Shown here piece by piece: positions 43,541 through 53,253 of a stretch of 64,000 nt of DNA. The position numbers were made by a program, and so were the translations under genes. Under the pieces are notes generated by a model. The model had not been told where the DNA came from. It did no database searches and saw nothing but the letters and a program-made list of their open reading frames with translations. Position 1 is the stretch's first letter; the number at the start of each line of letters is the position of its first letter. This DNA comes from Myxococcota bacterium (GTDB taxonomy: Bacteria > Myxococcota_A > UBA9160 > SMWR01), in the NCBI GenBank assembly GCA_022447545.1, contig JAKVBI010000004.1, positions 85,643 through 149,642 of the forward strand. Direction: 5' to 3'.

Positions 43541-44314
43541 TCAACCGGTTGCGCCACCGTCTCTGGAATCGGCGGAACCCGCAGCCAGCCAGAGAAATAT
43601 CTCGCGATTCCCCTTGGGTCCCGAGAGTGCACTCTCGACCTCCCCCAGCACCCGGTAACCGAGTTCCAGCCCGCATTGCCGAACCCTCGAAACCGCCTGC
43701 GCCCGCAACGCCTCGTCCCGAACCACCCCCCCCTTTCCGACCTGTTCGCGCCCCACCTCGAATTGCGGCTTCACCAGGACCAGCACGTAGGCCTGGGGAG
43801 CGACCTGCGCGATTTGAGGCAACAGGAGAGTGGCCGAGATGAAGGACGCGTCGATGGTCACGAGGTCGATGGAGTGTTCGATTTGCGCTGATTCCAGATA
43901 GCGAGCATTGGTGCGCTCGAGCACCGTCACTCGGGAATCGCGTCGGAGGCGATCAGCCAGCTGCCCATATCCAACATCGACGGCGGTCACGTGGCGGGCA
44001 CCGGACTGCAGCAGGCAGTCCGTGAAGCCTCCCGTCGAAGCCCCTACATCAAGGCAGAGTTTCCCCTCGCACACAACACCGAGGGAGGCCAACGCGCCCT
44101 CTAATTTCTCACCCCCACGAGAAACGAAACGGCGGCTCACGCCGCGCATTCGGATGGAGGCACCGTCTCGAATCCGCGTACCGGGCTTGTCGACGGGTAC
44201 ATCGTCGACCAGCACTTTGCCGGCGCGAATCAGCGACTGGGCGAGGGTCTTGGACTCGGCGAAGCCCTCGGACACCACGCGCTCATCGAGGCGCTCGCCA
44301 CCTCGGAGGGCCAT
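43541..44314 (-). CDS. tlyA: TlyA family RNA 2'-O-methyltransferase
   Basis: About 257 residues. An N-terminal S4 RNA-binding domain (RLDERVVSEGFAESKTLAQSLI, RAGKVLVDD) is followed by an FtsJ-like SAM domain (GGEKLEGAL, CLDVGASTGGFTDCLLQSGA, DLVTIDASFISATLLLP, LVLVKPQFE). Relatives methylate the 2'-OH of ribosomal RNA cytidines. The ATG at 44312-44314 is taken; the GTG one codon earlier abuts the dxs stop. tlyA next to dxs and ispA is a recurrent gene order. Confidence 0.93.
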   Translation of the reverse strand: MALRGGERLDERVVSEGFAESKTLAQSLIRAGKVLVDDVPVDKPGTRIRDGASIRMRGVSRRFVSRGGEKLEGALASLGVVCEGKLCLDVGASTGGFTDCLLQSGARHVTAVDVGYGQLADRLRRDSRVTVLERTNARYLESAQIEHSIDLVTIDASFISATLLLPQIAQVAPQAYVLVLVKPQFEVGREQVGKGGVVRDEALRAQAVSRVRQCGLELGYRVLGEVESALSGPKGNREIFLWLAAGSADSRDGGATG

Positions 44315-44317
44315 CAC

Positions 44318-46210
44318 TCAATCGTGACGGTCGAGCAATGCCATCGCCGCTTCGACAATTCCGTTGGTGTCGAGTCCCATCCAAGCCCTGTGGGCACCGG
44401 GGTCTCCGTGCTCGACGATCTGGTCCGGTGCGGCAAGGCATTTCACGGGCACGGTCACCCCTTCCCGTGCAAGGGTCTCGAGCACGGCTCCACCGAACCC
44501 ACCCATTCCGCTGTGCTCCTCGACAGTCACGACTGCCGAGCAACGTCGCGCGAGTTCCACGATCCGACCCTCATCGATGGGCTTGACGAAACGAGCATTG
44601 AGCACGGCTGCCGAGTACCCCCGTGCCGACAACTCGGCCGCCGCCTCGACTGCTGTATGCACCATGTTTCCCACGGCCAGCAGGGCAATGTCGTCTCCCT
44701 GGGCCAACAATTCGGCTTCGCCCACGGGGATGCTCTTGATTTCCGAATCGAGCGGTACACCGAGACCCGATCCGCGCGGAAAACGGATGGCCGCAGGCCC
44801 GGGATACCCGACTGCAGTCGCAACCAGGTGCTGAAGTTCGTTTTCGTCCTTGGGCGCCATCACGATGACATTGGGCACCGTCCGCAGATAGGCGAGATCG
44901 AACAGTCCCTGATGGGTGGTACCATCCGCCCCGACCAGTCCAGCCCGGTCGAGCGCGAAGGTGACATCGAGGTTCTGCAGGCAGACGTCGTGAACCACCT
45001 GATCATAGGCGCGCTGCAGGAAAGTCGAATAGATGGCTGCGACAGGCTTCATCCCCTCGGTCGCGAGGCCAGCCGCGAAGGTGACCGCGTGCTGCTCCGC
45101 GATGCCCACGTCGTAGAAACGTTCCGGGAACACGGCCCCGAAACGATCGAGCCCAGTTCCATCGGCCATGGCGGCGGTGATCCCGATGATCCGATCGTCC
45201 TCTCTGGCGAGGCGGATCAATGTGTCGGCGAAAACGTTCTGGAACTTCGGTGGGCCAGGCTTCGACGGGGCAAAGTCACCCGAGTCGACGTCGAACTTCC
45301 CCACGCCGTGGTACCGGAAGGGATCGCGCTGGGCGGGCTCGTAGCCATGTCCCTTGTCGGTGATGGCGTGGACCAGGATGGGACCCTCACCATTGGCCAA
45401 CATCGTCTTTACGTTGGCAAAGGTCTCCATTAGCACGTCGATTCGGTGCCCTTGGATCGGTCCCACATACCGGAAATTCAGGGCCTCGAACAGGAGGCCG
45501 GGGGAAAAGAAGACCTTGACCGATTCTTCGGCTTTTTGGGCCCAGCGCAACATGTCACCCGGCAGTGAACCGATCACATCCTTCACCAGGCCCTTCATGC
45601 GCCGCACCATCGGGGCCGAGAACTTCGCCGACAGATACGAGGACATCGCCCCTACGTTGGGAGAAATGGACATCTCATTGTCGTTGAGCACCACGACGAG
45701 GTTGCTCTGCTGCAGATGCCCGGCATGGTTGAGCGCCTCGAACGCCATGCCCGCCGTCATGCCTCCGTCACCGATCAACGCGATCGCACAACCGTCCCGT
45801 CCCTGTTGTTCCAAAGCCCGTGCGATACCGAGAGCCGCGGAGATGGAGGTCCCGGCGTGCCCCGCTCCGAAGTGGTCGTAGTCGGATTCACTTCGCCGGA
45901 GGAATTTCGCGATGCCGTCGATCTGCCCGATGGTGTCGAAGCGCTTGCGGCGCCCCGTCAACATCTTGTGGGGATATCCCTGGTGCCCGACGTCCAGAAC
46001 CAGGCGGTCACGGGGGGTTTCGAACGTGTAGTGGATGGCCGTCAGCAACTCGAGGGCACCAAGGCTCGACGCCAGGTGCCCGCCCGTGCGCGAAACCCGC
46101 TCGACGATCTCGGACCGCAGGGCATCCACCACCTGCTGGACGCGCTCGGGCGGCAATTCACGCAGGTCTTCGGGAAATTCTATGGTGTCGAGCAAGTCCG
46201 CCTGGGTCAT
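44318..46210 (-). CDS. dxs: 1-deoxy-D-xylulose-5-phosphate synthase
   Basis: First enzyme of the methylerythritol phosphate isoprenoid route: condenses pyruvate and glyceraldehyde 3-phosphate with ThDP. About 630 residues: GHQGYPHKMLTGR, FGAGHAGTSISAALG, the ThDP motif GDGGMTAGMAFEALNHAG with LVVVLNDNEMSIS, YDVGIAEQHAVTFAAG and DRAGLVGADGTTHQG. The ATG at 46208-46210 overlaps the ispA stop (ATGA) and has GGGAG upstream. Confidence 0.97.
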   Translation of the reverse strand: MTQADLLDTIEFPEDLRELPPERVQQVVDALRSEIVERVSRTGGHLASSLGALELLTAIHYTFETPRDRLVLDVGHQGYPHKMLTGRRKRFDTIGQIDGIAKFLRRSESDYDHFGAGHAGTSISAALGIARALEQQGRDGCAIALIGDGGMTAGMAFEALNHAGHLQQSNLVVVLNDNEMSISPNVGAMSSYLSAKFSAPMVRRMKGLVKDVIGSLPGDMLRWAQKAEESVKVFFSPGLLFEALNFRYVGPIQGHRIDVLMETFANVKTMLANGEGPILVHAITDKGHGYEPAQRDPFRYHGVGKFDVDSGDFAPSKPGPPKFQNVFADTLIRLAREDDRIIGITAAMADGTGLDRFGAVFPERFYDVGIAEQHAVTFAAGLATEGMKPVAAIYSTFLQRAYDQVVHDVCLQNLDVTFALDRAGLVGADGTTHQGLFDLAYLRTVPNVIVMAPKDENELQHLVATAVGYPGPAAIRFPRGSGLGVPLDSEIKSIPVGEAELLAQGDDIALLAVGNMVHTAVEAAAELSARGYSAAVLNARFVKPIDEGRIVELARRCSAVVTVEEHSGMGGFGGAVLETLAREGVTVPVKCLAAPDQIVEHGDPGAHRAWMGLDTNGIVEAAMALLDRHD

Positions 46211-47046
46211 GTGGATCTCCCGATGGCGAAGCGCGCCAGATGGCGAAGGGGTTGAGCGGTCTCCCCCCAGTCCTCCACCTCTCGAAGCGCGCATGACAAC
46301 CAGTAAGCAGCACGCTCGCCTACCGTATCAGAAGACATCACGCGTAGCAGGTTGCAGGGATCATCGTCGTCGCGGTCCAGGAGATCATCGGCGATCTGAA
46401 AGCCAATTCCCACCGCCCGACCAAAGCGACGCAGACAGGCCAACTGCTCCTCGTCCGCCCCCGCGAGGGCAGCCCCACCTGCCACCGAAGCGGCAATCAA
46501 CGCCGCGGTTTTTCGCTCGTGGACTGACTCCACGTCAGCTCCGGTGAGATCGCTTCCCTGGGCGAATTCCAGGTCCGCAACCTGGCCCCCCACGAGAGCA
46601 CGGGACCCCGCTGCGGCCGCCAGTTCTCGGGTGGCCGTCAGAATGCGGCAGGGATCTCCCGGCGCCGACGACAAGACCTCGAAGGCAAGGGCCAACAACG
46701 CATCCCCGGCCAGCACTGCCACGGCTTCGCCGAATGCCACGTGGACCGACGGGCGCCCCCGCCGCTCGTCGTCATCGTCCATGCACGGCAGGTCGTCGTG
46801 CACGAGCGAGTAGGTATGGACCAGTTCCACGGCGACAGCCAGGGGAATGGCCTCGTTCCTCTCGGCCGAAACGGCCTCGGCCCCCGCCATGGCGAGAGCT
46901 GGACGAAACAGCTTCCCCGCCGGAAACATCAGGTGACGCATGGCAGCATGGAGCGTTGCAGGCTTCTCACTCACAGCCGGCAGACACTCCTGCAAAGCGG
47001 CGTTGACGTCCGGCGCGCAGTCCTCGATGTATCCGAGGGCGTCCAT
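46207..47046 (-). CDS. ispA: polyprenyl (farnesyl/geranylgeranyl) diphosphate synthase
   Basis: Chain-elongating prenyltransferase of about 279 residues. The first Asp-rich motif lies in VHDDLPCMDDDDERRGRPS and the second in GIGFQIADDLLDRDDD; GKLFRPALAM and GGQVADLEF are also present. Product length is not certain. It lies in the conserved order xseA-xseB-ispA-dxs; its ATG overlaps the xseB stop by one base. Confidence 0.95.
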   Translation of the reverse strand: MDALGYIEDCAPDVNAALQECLPAVSEKPATLHAAMRHLMFPAGKLFRPALAMAGAEAVSAERNEAIPLAVAVELVHTYSLVHDDLPCMDDDDERRGRPSVHVAFGEAVAVLAGDALLALAFEVLSSAPGDPCRILTATRELAAAAGSRALVGGQVADLEFAQGSDLTGADVESVHERKTAALIAASVAGGAALAGADEEQLACLRRFGRAVGIGFQIADDLLDRDDDDPCNLLRVMSSDTVGERAAYWLSCALREVEDWGETAQPLRHLARFAIGRST

Positions 47047-47345
47047 CAAGCCTCTTCCTCGTCGTCTTCATGGGGACGGACGAGCCACTCACCGCCCTGC
47101 TCCATCAAAACCTCGATGCGGCGCTCAGCATCGTCGAGTTGGCCGGCGCAGCGACGCGTCAAAGCCACTCCCTCCTCGAAAGCTCCCAACGCTGCCTCCA
47201 GGTCGAGTTCCCCTCGCTCCAGTCGATCCACGATTGCCTCGAGCCGAACCAGACCCTCTTCGAAAGAGGTCGCCTCCTCGGTATCCACCTTGTCCGGGTT
47301 GGCACGACCGTTCTCGGATTCGGCTGTGGATTTTCGTTTCGCCAT
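47046..47345 (-). CDS. xseB: exodeoxyribonuclease VII small subunit
   Basis: About 99 residues. The helical hairpin typical of XseB is TSFEEGLVRLEAIVDRLERG then LDLEAALGAFEEGVALTRRC. It has a basic, charged N-terminal extension and an acidic tail (EDDEEEA). ATG at 47343-47345; the frame open upstream lies outside the family. It joins XseA to form the single-strand DNA exonuclease. Confidence 0.94.
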   Translation of the reverse strand: MAKRKSTAESENGRANPDKVDTEEATSFEEGLVRLEAIVDRLERGELDLEAALGAFEEGVALTRRCAGQLDDAERRIEVLMEQGGEWLVRPHEDDEEEA

Positions 47346-47436
47346 GCTTCTCACGTAGAGCCGGTCCCAACCGATCGCTGGGCCCTGGCCTCTGTCCAAC
47401 CGAGACGGAGATCCGATCCCGCTCGGCGATGCTATC

Positions 47437-48807
47437 TCAGGCCCCGTCCTCTGGCACACGCACATTCTCTACGACACTCGTGATCTCTGCTGCAGCCACT
47501 CGGATCTCCAACCGGTCGCCCGCGCCCACCTCATCAGCTCGGCGCACGATGGCACCATCATCTTCTCGACGCACCAGTGCGTATCCTCGATCGAGCACAC
47601 CGAGAGGCGACAGAGAGTCGAGCCGTCCGGCCAGTCGAGCAAGACGAGCACGCTCGCGTTCACGCATGCCCGGAATCACTCGCACGAGCCCGTGACTGGC
47701 CAATTCGAGTCGTTCCCGGGATCGCATGGGTCCCATGCGGGAAGCTCGCATCAGCGCCCTTCCTGTGGGTTCGAGGCCGGATTTCATCCGCTCGACTCGG
47801 TGCTTCATCCCCAGAGCCAGACCACGGATCGCAGCCTTCATACGTGATCGCTGGGCCGAGAGTCGAAGCGAGGGATCAAGCGCACGGAGTGAATCCCCCA
47901 AACGACCGGCACGATGGGCACCTCTCTCCAGGAGGTTCTCCATAGCAACACGCAGCCGAGTGGCCTGCCCCGTCAGACGCGAACGGTGAGCCATACGATC
48001 GGGGACTACCATCTCGGCCGCGGCGGACGGGGTCGGCGCCCGCAGGTCCGCAACCAGATCTGCAATGGTCAGATCGACCTCGTGTCCAACCCCGGCAACC
48101 ACGGGTATGGGGCAACGGCTGATCGCGCGCGCCACGAGTTCCGAGTTGAACGCCATCAAATCCTCCAACGAGCCTCCACCCCGCGTCACGACGATGACTG
48201 AGATATCGGATCGCTCGGACAACCGTTCGATGGCAGCCGAGATTTCGACCTCGGCTCCTTCCCCCTGAACTCGAGTCGGCGCGACCAAAATGGGAATGCT
48301 GGGAAAGCGACGACCCGTCACCTGCAGGAAATCCCGAATTGCCGCACCCGCCGTCGACGTGACCACTCCGATACGCTCCGGGTGTACGGGGATTTCCTTC
48401 TTCCGGTCGGCGTCGAACAGGCCTTCGGCGTCCAGACGTCGCCGCAATTGCTCGAAAGCAAGCTGGAGCGCTCCACGCCCACGAGGTTCCAGAACTCTGG
48501 CGGTGATCTGGAGTGCCCCCCGCGGTTCATAGACGGTCACATCGCCGTAGAGAACCACCTCCAACCCGTCCTCGAGTTCAAACGGAAGGCGACTCGCATC
48601 ACCGCGGAACAGGACCACGCGGGCCTGTGCCGAGGCGTCGACCAGGTTGAAATAACAGTGGCCGGAACGTGCTTGATAGTAGTCGCTGATCTCACCCGCG
48701 ACCCAGATACGACCGACCCGCTGCTCGAGAAGGTCACGCAGACCTGCCATGAGTTCGGCAACCGTGAGGATGCGCGCACCGTCGGCTCGTGTAGACGGGT
48801 GGGTCAC
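47437..48807 (-). CDS. xseA: exodeoxyribonuclease VII large subunit
   Basis: About 456 residues. An N-terminal OB fold (VGRIWVAGEISDYYQARSGHCYFNLVD) precedes the catalytic domain (IGVVTSTAGAAIRDFLQV, VIVVTRGGGSLEDLMAFN, VAGVGHEVDLTIADLVADLRAPTPSAAAE), then a helical region. The GTG at 48805-48807 is the start. 91 bases separate it from xseB, more than usual. Confidence 0.96.
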   Translation of the reverse strand: MTHPSTRADGARILTVAELMAGLRDLLEQRVGRIWVAGEISDYYQARSGHCYFNLVDASAQARVVLFRGDASRLPFELEDGLEVVLYGDVTVYEPRGALQITARVLEPRGRGALQLAFEQLRRRLDAEGLFDADRKKEIPVHPERIGVVTSTAGAAIRDFLQVTGRRFPSIPILVAPTRVQGEGAEVEISAAIERLSERSDISVIVVTRGGGSLEDLMAFNSELVARAISRCPIPVVAGVGHEVDLTIADLVADLRAPTPSAAAEMVVPDRMAHRSRLTGQATRLRVAMENLLERGAHRAGRLGDSLRALDPSLRLSAQRSRMKAAIRGLALGMKHRVERMKSGLEPTGRALMRASRMGPMRSRERLELASHGLVRVIPGMRERERARLARLAGRLDSLSPLGVLDRGYALVRREDDGAIVRRADEVGAGDRLEIRVAAAEITSVVENVRVPEDGA

Positions 48808-48868
48808 CTCGCGAGAGTAACGAGCCGTCCGCCCAATCGCCCCCTGGTTTCAGGTAGGGCCAAGGGTC

Positions 48869-48892
48869 AATTCACCGCCTCAACGGTGAATT
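48869..48892. repeat. hairpin after ctpA
   Basis: AATTCACCG-CCTCAA-CGGTGAATT, perfect 9-base arms touching the ctpA stop codon. No T-run follows on the minus strand, so it may slow or protect the transcript end, or act as an attenuator before xseA. Confidence 0.5.
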
Positions 48893-50277
48893 CAAGGCGA
48901 GGCCGTGGCCGATTTCTCGTCGCGAGCCTCGCGGGGCAAGGAGGCAGTACGGTCGCCCATGAAACGCTCGAAGTAGTTCCAACTCTTCAGCACTTCCAGT
49001 GCCCGTGCCAACTGAGGATCTTCGGGAGAGTCACCGCCCTCGGCCTCTTCATCCACGACCTCCGAATTGGGATCCGCCTCTTCCTGAGTGAAATGCCCTT
49101 CGAGATCCTGCTCTCGCAACCGGCGTCGCGCCTTGACTCTCTCCCGTTTGGCCACCACCGCCTCGATCTCGATGTCCGGCTGGATCCCCACCTCCTGAAT
49201 CGAGCGACCACCGGGTGTGTAGTAGAGCGCGGTCGTCAAGCGCAGACCCGAGCCACCCTCCAGGGGGTAGACGGTTTGCACGGAGCCCTTACCAAAAGTC
49301 TTGGCTCCAATGACCAGAGCACGGTCGTGATCCTGAAGAGCACCCGCAACGATCTCCGAGGCACTCGCGCTGCCCGCATTCACCAGGATCGCCATGGGAT
49401 AATTCCCCTCGGTTCCCTGAGTGCTGGCAGTGAATTCGTGGCGCTGGCTCTCGACCCGCCCTTCTGTGTACACGACGAGTCCACCGTCCAGAAACTTGTC
49501 CGCCACCTTCACGGCTTGATCCAGCAAGCCTCCGGGGTTGTCGCGCAGGTCGAGAACGAGCCCCTGGAACTGTTCCCCGGACTCTTCATGGAGTTTCCGC
49601 AAATCGCGTGTCAGGTCGTCGACCGTCCGCTCCTGAAAAGCACGTATCCGGACGTAGGCATATCCGGGCTCGAGCATACGACCCGAAACCGACACGACCT
49701 TGACGACGTCCCGTGTCACCGTATACGGCTGCGGTCGATCGAACCCCTCCCTCCAGATCTCGACGGTGATGTTGGAACCCTTGGGCCCTCGCATCAATTG
49801 GACGGCTTCGAAGAGGGTCATCTGCTTGGTCGATCGACACTCCTCCGTCCAATCTTCTGGAACCTCAGTGGGGCAGATCGCGACGATCTGGTCGAGCGAC
49901 CGAATCCCAGCCCGGTCCGCCGGCGTCCCCTCGATGGGTGAAACCACCTGGATAAAACCATCCACGCTCTTGGTAATTTCGATTCCGAGTCCGTGGAACT
50001 CACCCCGTGTATCGACCTGCATCTCGGAGTAGGAGTCACTGTCCATGAAGGTCGAATGAGGATCGAGTTCCTGAAGCATGCCCCGTACCGCACCGCGCAC
50101 CAGAGTCCCCTCGTCGATCGGTTCGACGTAGTTACGACGAACGAGGGTCATCACATTGGTGAAGAGGCTCAACTCCTCGTAACTCGTCGCAGACGCCAGT
50201 TTCCAAGCGCCTCCGGCCATCGCTCCAAACAGCACGGTCAGCACGACGACGTGCACGAAGAAGCGATGAATGCGCAT
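48892..50277 (-). CDS. ctpA: C-terminal processing protease (S41, CtpA)
   Basis: Periplasmic serine protease with one N-terminal membrane anchor/signal. A PDZ domain sits around residues 90-180 (GLGIEITKSVDGFIQVV), followed by the catalytic core: LDLRDNPGGLLDQAV, then a Ser-Lys dyad at about Ser305 (NAGSASASEI) and Lys330 (TFGKGSVQ). A charged C-terminal tail follows. The ATG at 50275-50277 has GAGG upstream; a GTG three codons earlier overlaps that site. It follows envC; related proteases trim cell-wall hydrolases, which suits this neighbourhood. Confidence 0.95.
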   Translation of the reverse strand: MRIHRFFVHVVVLTVLFGAMAGGAWKLASATSYEELSLFTNVMTLVRRNYVEPIDEGTLVRGAVRGMLQELDPHSTFMDSDSYSEMQVDTRGEFHGLGIEITKSVDGFIQVVSPIEGTPADRAGIRSLDQIVAICPTEVPEDWTEECRSTKQMTLFEAVQLMRGPKGSNITVEIWREGFDRPQPYTVTRDVVKVVSVSGRMLEPGYAYVRIRAFQERTVDDLTRDLRKLHEESGEQFQGLVLDLRDNPGGLLDQAVKVADKFLDGGLVVYTEGRVESQRHEFTASTQGTEGNYPMAILVNAGSASASEIVAGALQDHDRALVIGAKTFGKGSVQTVYPLEGGSGLRLTTALYYTPGGRSIQEVGIQPDIEIEAVVAKRERVKARRRLREQDLEGHFTQEEADPNSEVVDEEAEGGDSPEDPQLARALEVLKSWNYFERFMGDRTASLPREARDEKSATASP

Positions 50278-50312
50278 GAGTTTCACCCTCTTGGAGATCC
50301 GTTGCAGAGCGA

Positions 50313-50345
50313 CAGAAAACCGCCGAAACAGCGAGTACTCGGCGG
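50313..50345 (-). terminator. intrinsic-type terminator between envC and ctpA
   Basis: On the minus strand CCGCCGA / TCGGCGG (7-base arms, loop of 12) is followed by TTTTCTGT. It lies 47 bases past the envC stop, so ctpA may be read partly independently. Confidence 0.5.
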
Positions 50346-50391
50346 CTGTGACACCGGAGATCGAAAGCGTGACTCGAACTCCTCTTCCATT

Positions 50392-51600
50392 CTATCCCGC
50401 CGGAATGCCCGAGAGCCAGCGAAGCGGGTCCAAAGCCTCGTCTGCCTTACGAATCTCGAAATAGAGACGAGGCCCCTCGAGCGATCCCGTGTCTCCGACC
50501 CGACCGACCACACGCCCCTCCGGAACCGACTCACCGGGATCGACAGCGACCGAAGCCAGATGACCATAGATGGTGAAATACTCGTCGCCGTGGTCGACGA
50601 TCACGAGTTGGCCGTAACCGCCCAGCCATCCAGAAAATCGAACACGCCCTTTCGCAACCACTCGCACGGGTGTGTTCATCTCCGCACCGTACTCGACCCC
50701 ACGATGAAAATTCTCGATGTCGAACCGAGGGTCGACCTCTCTGCCGAAGGACCGAACGATTTTTGCAGACACGGGTGACTCGAGCCGACCGCGGCGTGAC
50801 CCGAATCCGCCTACGCCTCCTCCCAGAGATTCGAGGGGTCTCGGGTCGAGGCCTCCGATCGTCTCGGCGAGTGCATGAGCTGCGGTTTCGTATTCGATGA
50901 GTGCGATACGTTCGCGAACCCGATCGGCGTGGACAGCCGCCGCCAACTCGTGCTTCGCCCGGCGCTCCTCGGCGAGTTCAGCCGAGCGCACGACGAGTTC
51001 GCTGGCCAGTCGATTCCATTGGACTTCGGCTTCGCCCGCCTCGTCCCGCACCGCCTGCAACGCGTGGGATTGGCGCCGATGGGTCTCGAGCAACTCCGCA
51101 TCGTGCTGGAGCAGTAACCTCAGGGCGTTGACGCGAGAAAGAAATTCTCGAATCCCGCCGGAAGAGAAGAGCAGTCGAACCGAGCCCGCCTCCCCTGCCT
51201 TGTACAGACCCACTGCCCTCCGCGACATGGCCTGCTGAGTCTGCGCCAGGTTTCGAGCAATCTCTTCGGCACGCACTTCGATGCCAGCCAACGACTCACG
51301 CGCCTTCTCGGCGCGCCTTCGACTTGCTTCCACCTCCTCGACCAACCCCGCCGCACTGCGATCGAGGGCCTCAATGGCCTCCAACAGACCACGCCCTCTG
51401 CTCTCATACGCTGCAACCCGATCGCGACCCTCGCGGACCGCTTCGCGCAGACGATGCAGGTCCTGTGACCGGTCGGCTCGAGCGCCGCTGACCAAGGCAA
51501 ATACGACGAGTCCCCACACACTCACGCGCCTGAAGACCGTGGCCCGACGACCTGGTCGGTAGATCGAGACTCCCCGGGCGTTGCCCTTCAGGGCCGCCAT
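50392..51600 (-). CDS. envC: EnvC-like murein hydrolase activator (M23 family)
   Basis: About 402 residues: an N-terminal signal/anchor (VWGLVVFALVSGARA), a long coiled coil (about 45-260), and a C-terminal LytM/M23 domain (FHRGVEYGAEMNTPVRVVAKG, GYGQLVIVDHGDEYFTIYGHL). The canonical zinc ligands are incomplete: the first His and Asp positions read RGVEY. It is therefore probably a degenerate LytM protein that activates amidases, as EnvC does with FtsEX. The start at the ATG at 51598-51600 overlaps ftsX by 13 bases. Confidence 0.9.
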   Translation of the reverse strand: MAALKGNARGVSIYRPGRRATVFRRVSVWGLVVFALVSGARADRSQDLHRLREAVREGRDRVAAYESRGRGLLEAIEALDRSAAGLVEEVEASRRRAEKARESLAGIEVRAEEIARNLAQTQQAMSRRAVGLYKAGEAGSVRLLFSSGGIREFLSRVNALRLLLQHDAELLETHRRQSHALQAVRDEAGEAEVQWNRLASELVVRSAELAEERRAKHELAAAVHADRVRERIALIEYETAAHALAETIGGLDPRPLESLGGGVGGFGSRRGRLESPVSAKIVRSFGREVDPRFDIENFHRGVEYGAEMNTPVRVVAKGRVRFSGWLGGYGQLVIVDHGDEYFTIYGHLASVAVDPGESVPEGRVVGRVGDTGSLEGPRLYFEIRKADEALDPLRWLSGIPAG

Positions 51601-52490
51601 CCTCCCGTCAACGCAGCGACCGAACCCACCAGACCGAGCATGCCACCCCCGGCAACCAGACCCATCATCCCGCCCAGGCCGAAGAAGTGCAGTCGGATCC
51701 CGCCCAGGAGCATCTCGAGGCCGAACTCGAATTCGGGTAGAACCAACCGAAACAGGGCAAAGAGCAGAACCAGTGCTCCCACACCCCCACTGGCCCCCTG
51801 CAACACACCCTCCAACAGAAAGGGAGTCTGCATGAACGATCGGCTGGCGCCCACGAGCGAAAGAATCTCGAGTTCGTCCCGCCGGGCATAGATTGCCAAA
51901 CGGATCGTGTTCGCAACGATGAGCATGGTGGCAATGGAAAGAATCAAGCCCAGGCCGATACAAACGCCTCGCACCAACGCAACGGAGCGCAAGTACCCCT
52001 CGACCCAGTCCTCACCGGAGACAAGATCCTCGATTCCGCGGAGCCCATTCAGCGATTCGGCCACCACGGCCATGCCCTGGGCAGACCTGCGGGCGGGGAC
52101 GAGGGCGATCTCCAGTGAAGCGGGCAACGGGTTCTCGCTCAGCCCCTCGAGCAGTGCCGCTCCACTGCCCACCCCGTCACGAAAACGCTCCAGCGCTTCG
52201 GTTTCGGAGACGATTCGAACCCCCTCTACACCCTCCACCGTGGCAGCCAATACTGCCAGTTCCCGCTGCTTCGCCGAGGGCAACCCCTGTTCAAAAAAAG
52301 CAGTCACGTAGAGTTCGTCGCCCAGTCGGTCGAGGAGCGACTGCATGTTCTGCAGCAAGAGCGCGAATGAACCGAACAGGAGCAAAGAAACCGCGATTGT
52401 CCCCATGGCCACCAGTGTGGTCACGGGATTCGAGCGAAGGCCGCGCAAGGCCGTCCGAAGAAAGTACGAAGCGCGCGGCAACACGCTCAT
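51588..52490 (-). CDS. ftsX: cell division protein FtsX
   Basis: Permease-like partner of FtsE that passes the division signal to EnvC outside the membrane. About 300 residues with four helices: the first at TTLVAMGTIAVSLLLFGSFA, then a periplasmic domain (ELYVTAFFEQGLPSAKQ), and three C-terminal helices (GLGLILSIATMLIVANTIRL and others) with ARRDELEILSLVGAS. ATG at 52488-52490, seven bases after the ftsE stop. Confidence 0.94.
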   Translation of the reverse strand: MSVLPRASYFLRTALRGLRSNPVTTLVAMGTIAVSLLLFGSFALLLQNMQSLLDRLGDELYVTAFFEQGLPSAKQRELAVLAATVEGVEGVRIVSETEALERFRDGVGSGAALLEGLSENPLPASLEIALVPARRSAQGMAVVAESLNGLRGIEDLVSGEDWVEGYLRSVALVRGVCIGLGLILSIATMLIVANTIRLAIYARRDELEILSLVGASRSFMQTPFLLEGVLQGASGGVGALVLLFALFRLVLPEFEFGLEMLLGGIRLHFFGLGGMMGLVAGGGMLGLVGSVAALTGGWRP

Positions 52491-52497
52491 AGAAACA

Positions 52498-53253
52498 TCA
52501 CGCAGCACTTCCCGCGGCGGGAACGTCTTCGGCGATGCGCCCCTGTTCCAGCCGAATCGTACGCTTTCCATACCGGCTCACGATGCCGAGTTCGTGGGTA
52601 GCCACCACGACCGCCGTCCCCCTGGAGGCCGTGCTGGCAATCAGGTCCATGATGTCGACCGTCAGTTCCGGATCGAGATTCCCGGTCGGCTCGTCGGCGA
52701 GCAGAATCTCCGGCTCGTTGACCAATGCCCGGGCGATGGCAACACGCTGTTGTTCGCCTCCCGACAGGGACAAAGGATGGTGGTGGCGGCGGTGTTGTAA
52801 ACCGAGCTGCTTGAGAATGGAGAACACCCGAGCTCGAACTTCCTTAGCCGGTCGCCCCATGACTTCGAGCACCATGCCGACGTTGTGCTCCACGGATCGA
52901 TTGGGCAGAAGCTTGAAGTCCTGGAACACCACTCCGATTCGACGCCGGAGTGCGGGAATCGCACCGTCCCCCAGCCGCGCGATGTTTCGGCCGAGTACGA
53001 CAATCTGCCCCTCACTGGGACGCTCGGCCGCGAACAACAGCTTCAGCAACGTCGTCTTACCGGCACCACTGGACCCGGTGAGGAAAACGAACTCACCCCG
53101 TGCGAGTTCCAGCGACACGTCCTGCAACGCGTAGGTTCCCGCGTCATAGGATTTCGATACGTGGAAAAAGTTGGCGGCAGCCGTGCGGGGCTCCACGCCT
53201 TCCGCGTGTCCGACGCCGAGGCGTCGTGCCAGAGAACGTGTCCGCTCCCTCAC
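52498..53253 (-). CDS. ftsE: cell division ATP-binding protein FtsE
   Basis: ATPase of the FtsEX complex, 251 residues. Walker A GSSGAGKTTLLK, FQDFKLLPNRSVEHNV (the FtsE Q-loop), signature LSLSGGEQQRVAIARAL, Walker B LLADEPTGNLDP, switch VATHE. An N-terminal extension of about 25 residues is longer than in E. coli. The GTG at 53251-53253 overlaps the stop of the upstream gene (GTGA). Confidence 0.95.
   Translation of the reverse strand: MRERTRSLARRLGVGHAEGVEPRTAAANFFHVSKSYDAGTYALQDVSLELARGEFVFLTGSSGAGKTTLLKLLFAAERPSEGQIVVLGRNIARLGDGAIPALRRRIGVVFQDFKLLPNRSVEHNVGMVLEVMGRPAKEVRARVFSILKQLGLQHRRHHHPLSLSGGEQQRVAIARALVNEPEILLADEPTGNLDPELTVDIMDLIASTASRGTAVVVATHELGIVSRYGKRTIRLEQGRIAEDVPAAGSAA

Noticed and set aside
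50392-51963. Extension of the EnvC frame 121 codons upstream
   Set aside because: The extra part lies wholly inside ftsX in another frame and would bury the signal sequence; the ATG at 51600 fits better.
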